Assembly (NCBI RefSeq): GCF_001429765.1
Contig: NZ_LMJB01000006.1
Location: 452,338 to 516,337, forward strand
Length of the DNA stretch: 64,000 nt
Reading direction: 5' to 3'
DNA from: Flavobacterium sp. Root901
Lineage (GTDB): Bacteria > Bacteroidota > Bacteroidia > Flavobacteriales > Flavobacteriaceae
In this document: in pieces, positions 25,056 through 33,415 of the stretch
How the letters are laid out: each line of letters starts with the position of its first letter
Position numbering within the stretch: the stretch's first letter is position 1
Notes under the pieces: generated by a model
What the model saw: only the letters and a program-made list of their open reading frames with translations
Told to the model about the DNA's origin: nothing
The model's database searches: none
Made by a program: the position numbers and the translations under genes

Positions 25056-26336
25056 TTATTTTTCAATAATCATGGTAACGCCTTGTCCGCCTGCAGCACA
25101 AATGGAGACAAATCCTCTGCCTGAACCTTTTTCATTTAATAATTTTGCCATAACGCCAATTATTCTTCCGCCCGTAGCAGCAAATGGATGAGCAGCTGCT
25201 AAACTGCTTCCTTTTACATTTAGTTTTTCGCGGTCTATTGTTCCAAGGGCTTTCTTCAAACCTAACTCGGCACTAAGTTCGGGACTTTCCCAAATTTTTA
25301 AAGTAGCCAGAACTTGTGCGGCAAAAGCTTCGTGAATTTCATAATAATCAAAATCCTGCAGATTTAAACCTGCCTTTTCAAGCATTCTGCTTGCAGCAAA
25401 TAGGGGAGCCAATAAAAGATTTTGTTGGTTTTTGACATATTCTATTGCAGCAATTTCTGCAAAAGTAATGTAAGCCAGAATTGGCAGTCCGCGTTCGTTT
25501 GCCCATTCTTCACTGGCTAAAAGAATACAAGATGCTCCGTCTGTTAAAGGTGTAGAATTTCCGGCAGTTAAGGTTCCATTGGTTTTATCAAACGCCGGTT
25601 TTAATTTGGACAGCTTTTCAATACTGCTGTCTTTTCTTAAGTTATTGTCCTTATCAAGTCCGTTAAAAGGTGTAATCATATCATCAAAAAAACCTTCATC
25701 ATAGGCCTTTGCCATATTCAAATGACTTTTAAGTGCTAAATTATCCTGATCTTCTCTTGAAATATTATAATATTTTGCTGTAATTTCAGTATGTCCGCCC
25801 ATGGAAAGTCCGGTTTGCGACTCTTCATTTCTTGGAACTAATGGAGAAAAATCTTTTGGGCGCAATTTTAAAAATGTCTTAATTTTTTCGCCTAAGGATT
25901 TTGCCTGTCTGGCTTTTAGCAGCGTTTTTCTAAGTTTCTCGCTTACGGCAATAGGCATATCACTTATAGAATCTACACCTCCGGCAATTCCGGATTCTAT
26001 TTGTCCAAACGCAATTTTGTTTGCAATGTATACGGCACTTTCAATTCCCGTATCACAGGCCTGTTGTAAGTCGCAGGCAGGAGTAGCAGGATCAAGTTCG
26101 GTTTTCATGACACACTCCCTAATGAGGTTCATATCATACGAATGTTTAATTACAGCACCTCCGGCAACTTCACCTAGTAATTGTCCTTTCAAATTATATT
26201 TAGTAATGAGTCCGTTTAAGGCAGCGGTCATCATTTGCTGGTTTCCAACTTCTGCATAAGCAGTATTGGCTCTGGCAAACGGAATTCGATTATAACCTAC
26301 AATAGCAACTTTTCTGATAGTTTTTGTGGTATTCAT
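25056..26336 (-). CDS. fadI: Thiolase, acetyl-CoA C-acyltransferase (FadI-like)
   Basis: 426 residues. Active-site Cys94 is in LQQACDTGIES, the catalytic His in YYEIHEAFA, and the second Cys in ICAAGGQG near the C-terminus; AAAHPFAATGGR is also conserved. The length and the long loop region with RPKDFSPLVPRNEESQTG resemble FadI-type thiolases of fatty acid beta-oxidation. It stands alone without a FadJ partner, so a biosynthetic acetoacetyl-CoA role is possible. Confidence 0.9.
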   Translation of the reverse strand: MNTTKTIRKVAIVGYNRIPFARANTAYAEVGNQQMMTAALNGLITKYNLKGQLLGEVAGGAVIKHSYDMNLIRECVMKTELDPATPACDLQQACDTGIESAVYIANKIAFGQIESGIAGGVDSISDMPIAVSEKLRKTLLKARQAKSLGEKIKTFLKLRPKDFSPLVPRNEESQTGLSMGGHTEITAKYYNISREDQDNLALKSHLNMAKAYDEGFFDDMITPFNGLDKDNNLRKDSSIEKLSKLKPAFDKTNGTLTAGNSTPLTDGASCILLASEEWANERGLPILAYITFAEIAAIEYVKNQQNLLLAPLFAASRMLEKAGLNLQDFDYYEIHEAFAAQVLATLKIWESPELSAELGLKKALGTIDREKLNVKGSSLAAAHPFAATGGRIIGVMAKLLNEKGSGRGFVSICAAGGQGVTMIIEK

Positions 26337-26494
26337 GGATTTATTTTTTGGTTAAGGAAATTTATTCTGCGGATTAAAGATAAGTATACTTCCTTTAATT
26401 ATCTGCTTTCCCGGAAAGTTTCTAAACCTGTAAGTGTAAAAATATCACGAAATAAACTTAATATATTATATTTATTTAGAATAATTAAAAATAA

Positions 26495-26526
26495 TTTGGA
26501 AAGACCGGCAATAGCATTTACTTTTG
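26495..26526 (+). promoter_or_regulatory. Bacteroidota-type promoter for the siderophore receptor
   Basis: TTTG (26495-26498) and TACTTTTG (26519-26526) are 20 bp apart, an exact match to the Bacteroidota consensus. The start codon is 27 bp downstream. Confidence 0.65.
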
Positions 26527-26553
26527 CCGGACAAAACTTAAAATAGTATTAAA

Positions 26554-29004
26554 ATGAGTATAAATATCATTAAGAAAGTTTGTTATTTAATGGTTCTTTT
26601 GACTTCCATAAATGCAATGAGTCAGGAATCAGGAAAAGTAAACGGAAAGATTTCTTTAAGCAGTAACGAACCATTACCAGGTGTTTCTATTGTTCTTAAA
26701 GGAACAAAATATTCGGCTGTTACAAACGACAATGGTCAGTATGAAATTAAAAATGTTAAACCGGGTTCTTACACAATTAGTGTGCGCGCAGTTGGAATTC
26801 ATCCCGTTGAAAGTTCAATCGTAATAAATGCAAAACAGACTACAACAAAAAACTTTTCGCTTTCTGAAAGTCAGGAAGATCTTGATGAAGTTGTTATTAC
26901 CAAAAACAAATACAAACAAGATAAACCTTCTTTGTCATTACGTCTTCAGACTCCGGTACTAGAAATTCCGCAGAATGTGCAAATCGTAAGCGGTCAGACC
27001 CTAAAAGACCAGCAGATTGTTAGTATGAGTGACGGAGTTATTCGTAATGTAAGTGGTGCCGTGCGTTTAGAACACTGGGGAGATATGTATACTAACATTA
27101 CAATGCGTGGTTCTCAAATCCAGGCTTTTCGTAACGGATTTAATGTTGTTTCTTCTTTTTGGGGACCATTAACTGAAGATATGAGTTTTGTTGATCATAT
27201 TGAATTTGTAAAAGGACCGGCAGGATTTATGCTTTCCAGCGGAGATCCAAGCGGACTTTATAATGTCGTTACTAAAAAACCTACGGGAATTACAAAAGCG
27301 GAAGTCAGTGCAATTGGCGGAAGTTATGATTTTTACAGAGTAAGTCTTGATTTGGACGGAAAATTGGATAAGAAAGGAAAATTACTGTACAGATTTAACG
27401 GAGCGGCTCAAAACAAAGGTTCTCACCGTGCTTTTGAACACAATGACCGTTATTCAATTGCTCCGGTTATTTCATATCAAATTGATGATAAAACAAAAAT
27501 TACGGCAGAATATAATTTTCAATATGCAAATATGACCGAAGTTGGTTCTTTTTATGTCTTTGGACCTGCATCTGGCGGCTATGCAACACTTCCGGTAGGA
27601 TTTACAATGACGCAGCCGGGACTGCCTGATACTAACATTCAGGATCATAGCGGTTACCTCACTTTCGAACATAAATTTGATGATAACTGGAAACTTACTG
27701 CTCAAACCTCTTATTTTAAATATATTCAGCAAGGGTACAGTTCCTGGCCAAGTTTAGTTGGCCCGGCTGATATTGATACTGACGGAGACAATACTCCGGA
27801 TGTTTCTATTGGAGCAGGAGATATTATTAGAAATGTTGGAATCTGGGATGCTGAAAGTAATATGTATTTGGGACAAATATTTTTAAACGGAAAATTCAAT
27901 ACAGGTTCTGTTTCTCATAAAGTGTTAGGCGGAGTAGATTTAGGAAGTAAAGATTATGCGGCAGATTGGGGACAATCTCATGATCTGGATACTTTAGATG
28001 ATCCGTTTAATGTTTATAATCCAGATTATGGTACACCGCCAAACGGGCTGCCAAATTTTGATCACACCACTCCGCTTTCCATCAGGGCAAAAAATGCAGG
28101 CGGATTAATGAATACAGATTATGCTGCAGGATATATTCAGGATGAATTTGGATTTTTCCAAAACAAAGTAAGACTTACGCTGGCAGGAAGATATACCTGG
28201 ATTAGTCAGGCAAGCTGGGGCGGCGCACCAATCGAAGACAGCCATATTACACCACGTGTTGGTTTAAGTGTATCTATTGATGAAACAACAGCAGTTTACG
28301 GATTATACGATCAGTCTTTTATTCCGCAATCCGGAGTTATCACAAATGGTGATAAAGTAAAACCGCTTACCGGAAACAATATGGAAGTTGGGATCAAAAA
28401 AGACTGGTTTGACGGATCTTGGAGCACAACTTTAGCAGCCTACAGTATTTTAAAGAAAAACGAACTTACCTCTGATCCTGCAAATATTCCCGGGCAGCAG
28501 TATAGTGTGGTTTTGGGAGAAAAAAGAGCACAAGGTTTTGAATTTGATTTAAGAGGAAAATTATTTGATGGTCTTAATCTTATTGCCAATTATGCCTTTA
28601 CAGAATCTATTGTAAACGAAGTCGATCCGGCAGTTTCATTGGCAACCGGAATTAAAAAGGGAGATATTGTTCCGGGTTATGCAAAACATACTGCCAATGC
28701 ATGGTTAAATTATACTGTTCAAGGCGGAGCACTTAAAGGTTTTGGTGCTTCTATCGGAGGTTCTTTCCTTGCAGGACGTCAAACTGATACATGGAGCGAA
28801 GGTTTAGAAAAACTTCCAGACTATTTCAGACTTGACGGAGGTTTGTCTTATGAAACAGGGAAATTTAAAATTACAGGAAATGTATTCAATATTTTAGATA
28901 AATACCTTTACAGTGGTTCTTACTACAGCTGGTTAAACTCTTACTACTGGCAGACAGAACAGCCAATTAATTTTAGAGTTGGGGTTACGTACAAACTATT
29001 CTAA
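26554..29004 (+). CDS. TonB-dependent siderophore-type receptor
   Basis: 816 residues: signal peptide to about 23 (INAMSQ), carboxypeptidase-regulatory-like beta sandwich (25-110: GKVNGKISLSSNEPLPGVSI), plug domain (about 120-240, with VEFVKGPAGFMLSSGDPSG-type motif) and a 22-strand barrel ending VTYKLF. The plug words TMRGSQIQAF and NVVTKKP are characteristic of ferric siderophore receptors. No siderophore synthesis or Fur box was identified beside it. A strong -33/-7 promoter precedes it, and a tandem hairpin element follows the stop. Confidence 0.92.
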   Translation: MSINIIKKVCYLMVLLTSINAMSQESGKVNGKISLSSNEPLPGVSIVLKGTKYSAVTNDNGQYEIKNVKPGSYTISVRAVGIHPVESSIVINAKQTTTKNFSLSESQEDLDEVVITKNKYKQDKPSLSLRLQTPVLEIPQNVQIVSGQTLKDQQIVSMSDGVIRNVSGAVRLEHWGDMYTNITMRGSQIQAFRNGFNVVSSFWGPLTEDMSFVDHIEFVKGPAGFMLSSGDPSGLYNVVTKKPTGITKAEVSAIGGSYDFYRVSLDLDGKLDKKGKLLYRFNGAAQNKGSHRAFEHNDRYSIAPVISYQIDDKTKITAEYNFQYANMTEVGSFYVFGPASGGYATLPVGFTMTQPGLPDTNIQDHSGYLTFEHKFDDNWKLTAQTSYFKYIQQGYSSWPSLVGPADIDTDGDNTPDVSIGAGDIIRNVGIWDAESNMYLGQIFLNGKFNTGSVSHKVLGGVDLGSKDYAADWGQSHDLDTLDDPFNVYNPDYGTPPNGLPNFDHTTPLSIRAKNAGGLMNTDYAAGYIQDEFGFFQNKVRLTLAGRYTWISQASWGGAPIEDSHITPRVGLSVSIDETTAVYGLYDQSFIPQSGVITNGDKVKPLTGNNMEVGIKKDWFDGSWSTTLAAYSILKKNELTSDPANIPGQQYSVVLGEKRAQGFEFDLRGKLFDGLNLIANYAFTESIVNEVDPAVSLATGIKKGDIVPGYAKHTANAWLNYTVQGGALKGFGASIGGSFLAGRQTDTWSEGLEKLPDYFRLDGGLSYETGKFKITGNVFNILDKYLYSGSYYSWLNSYYWQTEQPINFRVGVTYKLF

Positions 29005-29008
29005 TATA

Positions 29009-29220
29009 TTGCCCACTAATTTAACAGCTTAAACGGATTTACGGAGGTTCATTTTAATTGTAACAGATAAAAAATAAGCCGTGTAAATCCGTTTAAGCTG
29101 TGGCTAAAATTTGCCCACTGATTTAAGGGATTAAACGGATTTACGCAGGTTTATTTTAATTGTAACAGATAAAAAATAAGCCGTGCAAATCCGTTTAATC
29201 TGTTTTATTTGTGGCTAAAA
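29009..29220. repeat. Tandem duplication of a ~105-bp hairpin element
   Basis: Unit 1 (29009-29110) and unit 2 (29111-29220) both run from TTGCCCACT to GTGGCTAAAA and share a central block, TTGTAACAGATAAAAAATAA. Each is an inverted repeat: CAGCTTAAACGGATTTAC and its exact complement (29025-29042, 29083-29100) in unit 1, and a 14-bp stem (29129-29142, 29187-29200) in unit 2. Unit 2 has an extra 8 bp (TTTTATTT). It looks like a mobile or expanding flavobacterial intergenic repeat. Confidence 0.75.
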
Positions 29221-29230
29221 ACACGAAATA

Positions 29231-30226
29231 TTACCCTTTTTCTTTTTTAATTAAAGGAATCAGTTTTGTTCCGATGAGTTCTATGGCGTTCATTAATTGA
29301 GAATGCGTTAGTCCTGCATTGTCCATCTGAAAAGTAAATCTTTCAACTCCTCCCAGTGCTTCGCTGTGACGCAGAATTTTCTCTGCCGCTCTTTCCGGAC
29401 TTCCCACAATTAAAACGCCTAAATCGTCAATTAGTCCATCAAATTTACCTTTTGTTACCGGTGGCCAGCCTCTTTCATATCCTAATTTTGTCCACAATTC
29501 GGCATAACCCGGGTAATATTCTTCAATGGCTTTTTCTGTGGTTTTCGAAACATAACCGGGCGAATGTAATCCAACTTTTAGTTCATGCGGTTTAAAACCG
29601 GCAGCTTTTCCGGCTTCACGATATAAATCAATTAATGGTCTAAAACGATGTGTCTGACCGCCTATAACAGCGACCATTAAAGGAAGACCTAAACTTCCGG
29701 CTCTGATAAAAGATTCCGGAGTTCCCCCAACGCCAAGCCAAATCGGCATTTTTTCCTGTAAAGCCCTCGGATAAACCGGAAGATTATTTAACTCCGGACG
29801 AAATTTTCCATACCACGTTATAAACTCATTGTCTCTAATTTGCAATAGCAGTTCAAGTTTTTCCTTAAAAAGAGCATCATAATCATTTAAATCATATCCG
29901 AAGAGAGGATAAGCTTCAATTGCAGATCCGCGGCCGACAACAATTTCGGTTCTTCCTTTTGAAATTAGATCGAGTGTTGCAAAACTTTGATACACTCTTA
30001 CAGGGTCAGCAGCACTTAAAACAGTTACTGCACTTGCTAAACGTATATTTTTGGTTCTTGCTGCAGCAGCGCTTAATATTACTGCTGTTGCAGAATCCAG
30101 AAATTCTTTTTTATGATGTTCTCCAATCCCAAAAACATCCAGTCCGGCCTGATCTGCAAATTCAATTCTCTGTAAAAGCTGCTCCATTGCATCAACACTA
30201 CTCAAAGTATTGCTGTCACCATACAT
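29231..30226 (-). CDS. LLM-class flavin-dependent oxidoreductase (start codon unclear)
   Basis: 331 residues from the first ATG, a bacterial luciferase-like TIM barrel. Conserved parts are FGIGEHHKKEFLDSA, RLASAVTVLSAADPVRV, EIVVGRGSAIEAYPLFGYD and IWLGVGGTPESF. The expected first beta strand (IEIGIDSFASA) is encoded in frame directly upstream of this ATG, but an in-frame TAA comes 15 codons upstream and no ATG, GTG or TTG lies between. Either a rare start such as ATA is used, or the start was destroyed, leaving an N-terminally short protein. Substrate unknown. Confidence 0.85.
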   Translation of the reverse strand: MYGDSNTLSSVDAMEQLLQRIEFADQAGLDVFGIGEHHKKEFLDSATAVILSAAAARTKNIRLASAVTVLSAADPVRVYQSFATLDLISKGRTEIVVGRGSAIEAYPLFGYDLNDYDALFKEKLELLLQIRDNEFITWYGKFRPELNNLPVYPRALQEKMPIWLGVGGTPESFIRAGSLGLPLMVAVIGGQTHRFRPLIDLYREAGKAAGFKPHELKVGLHSPGYVSKTTEKAIEEYYPGYAELWTKLGYERGWPPVTKGKFDGLIDDLGVLIVGSPERAAEKILRHSEALGGVERFTFQMDNAGLTHSQLMNAIELIGTKLIPLIKKEKG

Positions 30227-30278
30227 TGCCGAAGCAAAACTATCTATTCCTATTTCTATAAATTTCTTTTAAAATTTT

Positions 30279-30331
30279 AATTCCAATTCTAAAATCCCAA
30301 ATTCCAAATTCCAATCTAAAATCTAAATTCA
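30279..30331. repeat. AATTCC/AAATCT microrepeat upstream of LLM gene
   Basis: The stretch is made of short imperfect tandem words (AAATTCC, AATTCC, AAAATCT). It directly abuts the damaged start of the LLM oxidoreductase and is similar in flavour to the heptad array at 19111-19144. Confidence 0.5.
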
Positions 30332-30350
30332 GAAATATAAAATTCCCCTA

Positions 30351-30767
30351 TTAATGTGAAAAACCAAATGAAATACTGGTTATAATAATCATAATCACAA
30401 TCAATGTGATAACAACGTATAAATAATCTTTTTCTATTATAAATGAAAAAAGAGAAAGCAAAACCCTAAATACGGGCGTCAGAAATAATAATATAACTCC
30501 GAAAAAAATTAAATATTCTCCGCTTCCGGAAGCTACTCCATTAAAAACCGTTTTAATTACTTCAAATATATTTTGGTCATTTTCCTTAAAAACAGAATAA
30601 TCTTCAACGTCGTTTCCATGATGCATCAAATAAATAATTCCGCCGATAAATGCTACCGATAAAGAAATCCAGACTCCATAGCGTAATAAATTTCCAATAA
30701 TGCTCTGGAAATCTTTTTCTCCAAATTTTTCTTTTGTCATCGCTTTAGATTTTTCCATTAAGTCCAT
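30351..30767 (-). CDS. DUF1634 family membrane protein
   Basis: 138 residues (129 if ATG 30740 is used), with three predicted membrane segments (about 30-50, 80-105, 115-137) and the DUF1634 opening FQSIIGNLLRYGVWISL. This family is typically encoded next to TauE/SafE permeases, as here. The 30767 and 30758 starts overlap the permease stop and imply coupling; 30740 lies 4 bp beyond the stop. Likely an accessory subunit of the permease. Confidence 0.82.
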   Translation of the reverse strand: MDLMEKSKAMTKEKFGEKDFQSIIGNLLRYGVWISLSVAFIGGIIYLMHHGNDVEDYSVFKENDQNIFEVIKTVFNGVASGSGEYLIFFGVILLFLTPVFRVLLSLFSFIIEKDYLYVVITLIVIMIIITSISFGFSH

Positions 30768-31581
30768 TATAAATCATATTAACCGCCAAAACAAAAATCA
30801 GACAGGCAAAAAATATTCTGAGTTTTTTAGGATTTGTTTTCACCAAAATTTTTGCTCCCGCCATAGCGCCAAACAATACACCAATGACAACGGGCATACA
30901 AATTCCCGGTTCGATATATCCTTTTTGTATATAAATAACAGAACTGGCCATTGCCGTAACGCCCATCATAAAATTACTGGTTGTAGTTGAAACCTTAAAC
31001 GGGATTCTCATAATGTTATCCATTGCAATTACTTTAAAAGCACCGGAACCAATTCCTAATAAACCAGACATCATTCCGGCAATTCCCATCATACTGAAAC
31101 CGCCAATAACATTTTTTGTTCCGTAACTTACTAGTTGCCCGTCATGGGTTGGATAAGTTCCTTTTAATTTTAATTTTTGAGCAAGAGGACTGGATTCTAA
31201 TACAATATGTTCTTCTTTTTTTCTGAGAGAATTTATAGCCGAAAATATTAAAGTAAGACCAAATAAAACTGCGATAAAAGAAGTAGGTGCGATGGTGGAA
31301 AGTAATGCCCCGCAAACAGCTCCGATTGTTGTTGCGATTTCAAGAAAAATACCGAGGCGCATATTGGTTATTCCTTCTTTTACATAAGCTGCAGCAGATC
31401 CTGAAGAAGTTGCAATTACAGAAACCAAAGCGGCTCCAATTGCATAATGTATGTCAACACCGAGAATAATAGTTAAAAGCGGAATGATAATTATACCTCC
31501 GCCCAAACCTGATAACGAACCAATAAAACCTGCCAAAAAAGCACCAAGCAGCATTATCAGGGTAAATGTAAGTACTGTCAT
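30745..31581 (-). CDS. TauE/SafE-family sulfite/sulfonate exporter-like permease
   Basis: 278 residues with about eight membrane segments. The repeat signature GSLSGLGGGIIIIPLL occurs at the N-terminus and GLLGIGSGAFKVIAM in the second half, the inverted-topology pair of the TauE/SafE (DUF81) family. Members move sulfite, sulfoacetate or other organic anions; the substrate here cannot be told. Overlaps the DUF1634 gene. Confidence 0.88.
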   Translation of the reverse strand: MTVLTFTLIMLLGAFLAGFIGSLSGLGGGIIIIPLLTIILGVDIHYAIGAALVSVIATSSGSAAAYVKEGITNMRLGIFLEIATTIGAVCGALLSTIAPTSFIAVLFGLTLIFSAINSLRKKEEHIVLESSPLAQKLKLKGTYPTHDGQLVSYGTKNVIGGFSMMGIAGMMSGLLGIGSGAFKVIAMDNIMRIPFKVSTTTSNFMMGVTAMASSVIYIQKGYIEPGICMPVVIGVLFGAMAGAKILVKTNPKKLRIFFACLIFVLAVNMIYNGLNGKI

Positions 31582-31776
31582 TAAAGATAAATTTTGTTTG
31601 AGGCTAATTTACGAATACATATTTGTTCGTGACCTTAAATATAGCTTAAAAATGTTCTCAGTTTTCAGTACTTGCAATAATAACCTGATAAATTCGCAAA
31701 CAGAAACTAAAGAATCATTATTATAAGATTTCTCAGCTTAGCGAACTTGTATTGCTTTTAAGATTTAATGCCGATT

Positions 31777-32211
31777 TTAGATTCTATTATCAACAGCAAA
31801 AACAGTTTTGCCAATTGTCGAAAGAAGTAAAGCTGCAGCTGCACTTGTTAAAACAGAATAATCAAAAGGAGCTTTTACAGAAACTGATATTGCCATTGCA
31901 AAAGCAAATAAAAGCATTAAAGCCGCTGTTCCCAAAGCCGCAATTCGGGTTTTAAATCCAAAGAGTAACAAAACAGATAATAAGATTTCGAAAAAAGTGG
32001 CTATTGCACCCAATATTTCTGCTGTAGATTTACTGGCAAAAGAATTTAGTGTCTGGGTATAAAGAACAAAGTTTTCCCAGTTTCCCCAGGCAACTCCGTT
32101 TGAACCCGGGGCTCCCCAAAGTCCAAATCGGTCAGCTACTGCTGATAACATGGTAATTGCTAAAATGATTCTTAAAACCAAACCTGCTTCTAATGTTGTG
32201 ATATTTTTCAT
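31777..32211 (-). CDS. DoxX-family membrane protein
   Basis: 144 residues with four membrane segments and the DoxX-like opening LVLRIILAITMLSAVADRFG. GNWENFVLYTQTLNSF and the EILLSVLLLFGFKTRIAALG region match the DoxX superfamily of small quinone-associated membrane proteins. Function in this organism unknown. Monocistronic. Confidence 0.82.
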   Translation of the reverse strand: MKNITTLEAGLVLRIILAITMLSAVADRFGLWGAPGSNGVAWGNWENFVLYTQTLNSFASKSTAEILGAIATFFEILLSVLLLFGFKTRIAALGTAALMLLFAFAMAISVSVKAPFDYSVLTSAAAALLLSTIGKTVFAVDNRI

Positions 32212-32484
32212 TCTGTGTATTATTTGTTGTCAAAATAGGAATTAAACGATTGTTTTTTCAACTTAATATTGAATTATAAAGTCGGGAAATCTTTTTTATA
32301 ACGATATTCTAAGCTTCAAATTGTTTAAAATTCCTATTATCATCAAATCCTGATTTGAAAATCACTATTTTTTAATGGTTTTTGCTATTAATGTAATTCT
32401 GCCTTTGTTTATCGTTTTTTAGTTTGATGAAAACGCTAAAATATTAGGACGAATGCGAAGTAGATTTTTTTGGCAGAGCCGATT

Positions 32485-33045
32485 TTAATTCGGGTGTATC
32501 TGGAGATGATAAAGTTTTTTTCCAACCAGCATTTTTTCGCCCACAACTTTAAACCCGAGTTTTAAATAGAGGTTTTTCGCCAGCGGATTATCTTCTTCAA
32601 CAAGTAAACCTAAAGTTTGTTTGTTTTTATAAACATATTCATCAATTAAAAACTGAAGTATTTTAGATCCAATTCCCTTTCCCTGATACTTAGGATTTAC
32701 ACCAAGCGAATCAATATAAAATTCTCCGGCACGTGTCTCAAATTCAGGATCAAAATCGGGATTAAAACGCGTTCTTACATATTCTACAATTGGAGAACGC
32801 AACGCTTCCAAATCAGAGCCGTTATAAATATTTACGGCACTAATTATTTCATTATCGGCTTCGGCTGCAAAACAATTTTGATAGGAATATTGATTGTTTT
32901 CTCTTTCAATAAAATACTGCAGAAAGTCTTTTGCAGCAGCATAATCTTTTTTATTGAAAAACTTATAAATGAGATCTTCCATTGCCAATAATAAGATGGG
33001 TGCAATTTGTTTAGAATCGGATATTTTGGCTTTTCTGATAATCAT
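32485..33045 (-). CDS. GNAT-family N-acetyltransferase
   Basis: 186 residues with the acetyl-CoA-binding motif SLGVNPKYQGKGIGSKILQF and the C-terminal strand LGLLVEEDNPLAKNLYLKLGF typical of GNAT enzymes. It starts with MIIRKAKISDSKQIAPIL. The acceptor substrate is not predictable. Cytosolic; transcribed alone. Confidence 0.9.
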   Translation of the reverse strand: MIIRKAKISDSKQIAPILLLAMEDLIYKFFNKKDYAAAKDFLQYFIERENNQYSYQNCFAAEADNEIISAVNIYNGSDLEALRSPIVEYVRTRFNPDFDPEFETRAGEFYIDSLGVNPKYQGKGIGSKILQFLIDEYVYKNKQTLGLLVEEDNPLAKNLYLKLGFKVVGEKMLVGKKLYHLQIHPN

Positions 33046-33078
33046 TTTTACAGAGATTTGATAAGTGCAAATTTAAAG

Positions 33079-33298
33079 TTTTATTTAAACACATAGAAAC
33101 ATAGTTTTGCTTTATGTATAAAGGTGTTTCACTTGCTTCAACAAACATAGCTTTGATGCAGAAATAAAAGTCGGGAATAAGTTTGAAAGTTTATTTAAAC
33201 ACATAGCTTTTGCATAAGCTATGTTTGAGAAACTAGTTTCTTTTTCGTTTCTTTTTTTTAAATCAAAACTTCTATGTCTCTATGTGTTTAAATAAAAT
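33079..33298. repeat. 220-bp element bounded by 26-bp inverted repeats
   Basis: TTTTATTTAAACACATAG at 33079 and its near-complement ending at 33298 form 26-bp terminal inverted repeats (one mismatch). A third direct copy of the 17-bp core is at 33190-33206, merging into a hairpin ACATAGCTT/AAGCTATGT (33201-33224). There is no ORF inside. It is a non-coding repeat or MITE-like element in the gap before the TonB receptor. Confidence 0.6.
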
Positions 33299-33415
33299 TT
33301 TAAGTAAACAATATTTTTTATTTCAAATTGAATCGCACATCAACATACAAAACAAAAGTTTGGAGTAAACCTTATTATAATGTTATTTTTGGCCTGCATT
33401 ACCAAATTTCATTAT

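Noticed and set aside
25801..26259. Plus-strand 152-codon open frame within the thiolase
   Set aside because: Antisense shadow of conserved thiolase coding sequence.
29009..29220. Possible CRISPR or tRNA-like structure
   Set aside because: Only two long units without spacers, each a simple inverted repeat; no cloverleaf can be drawn.
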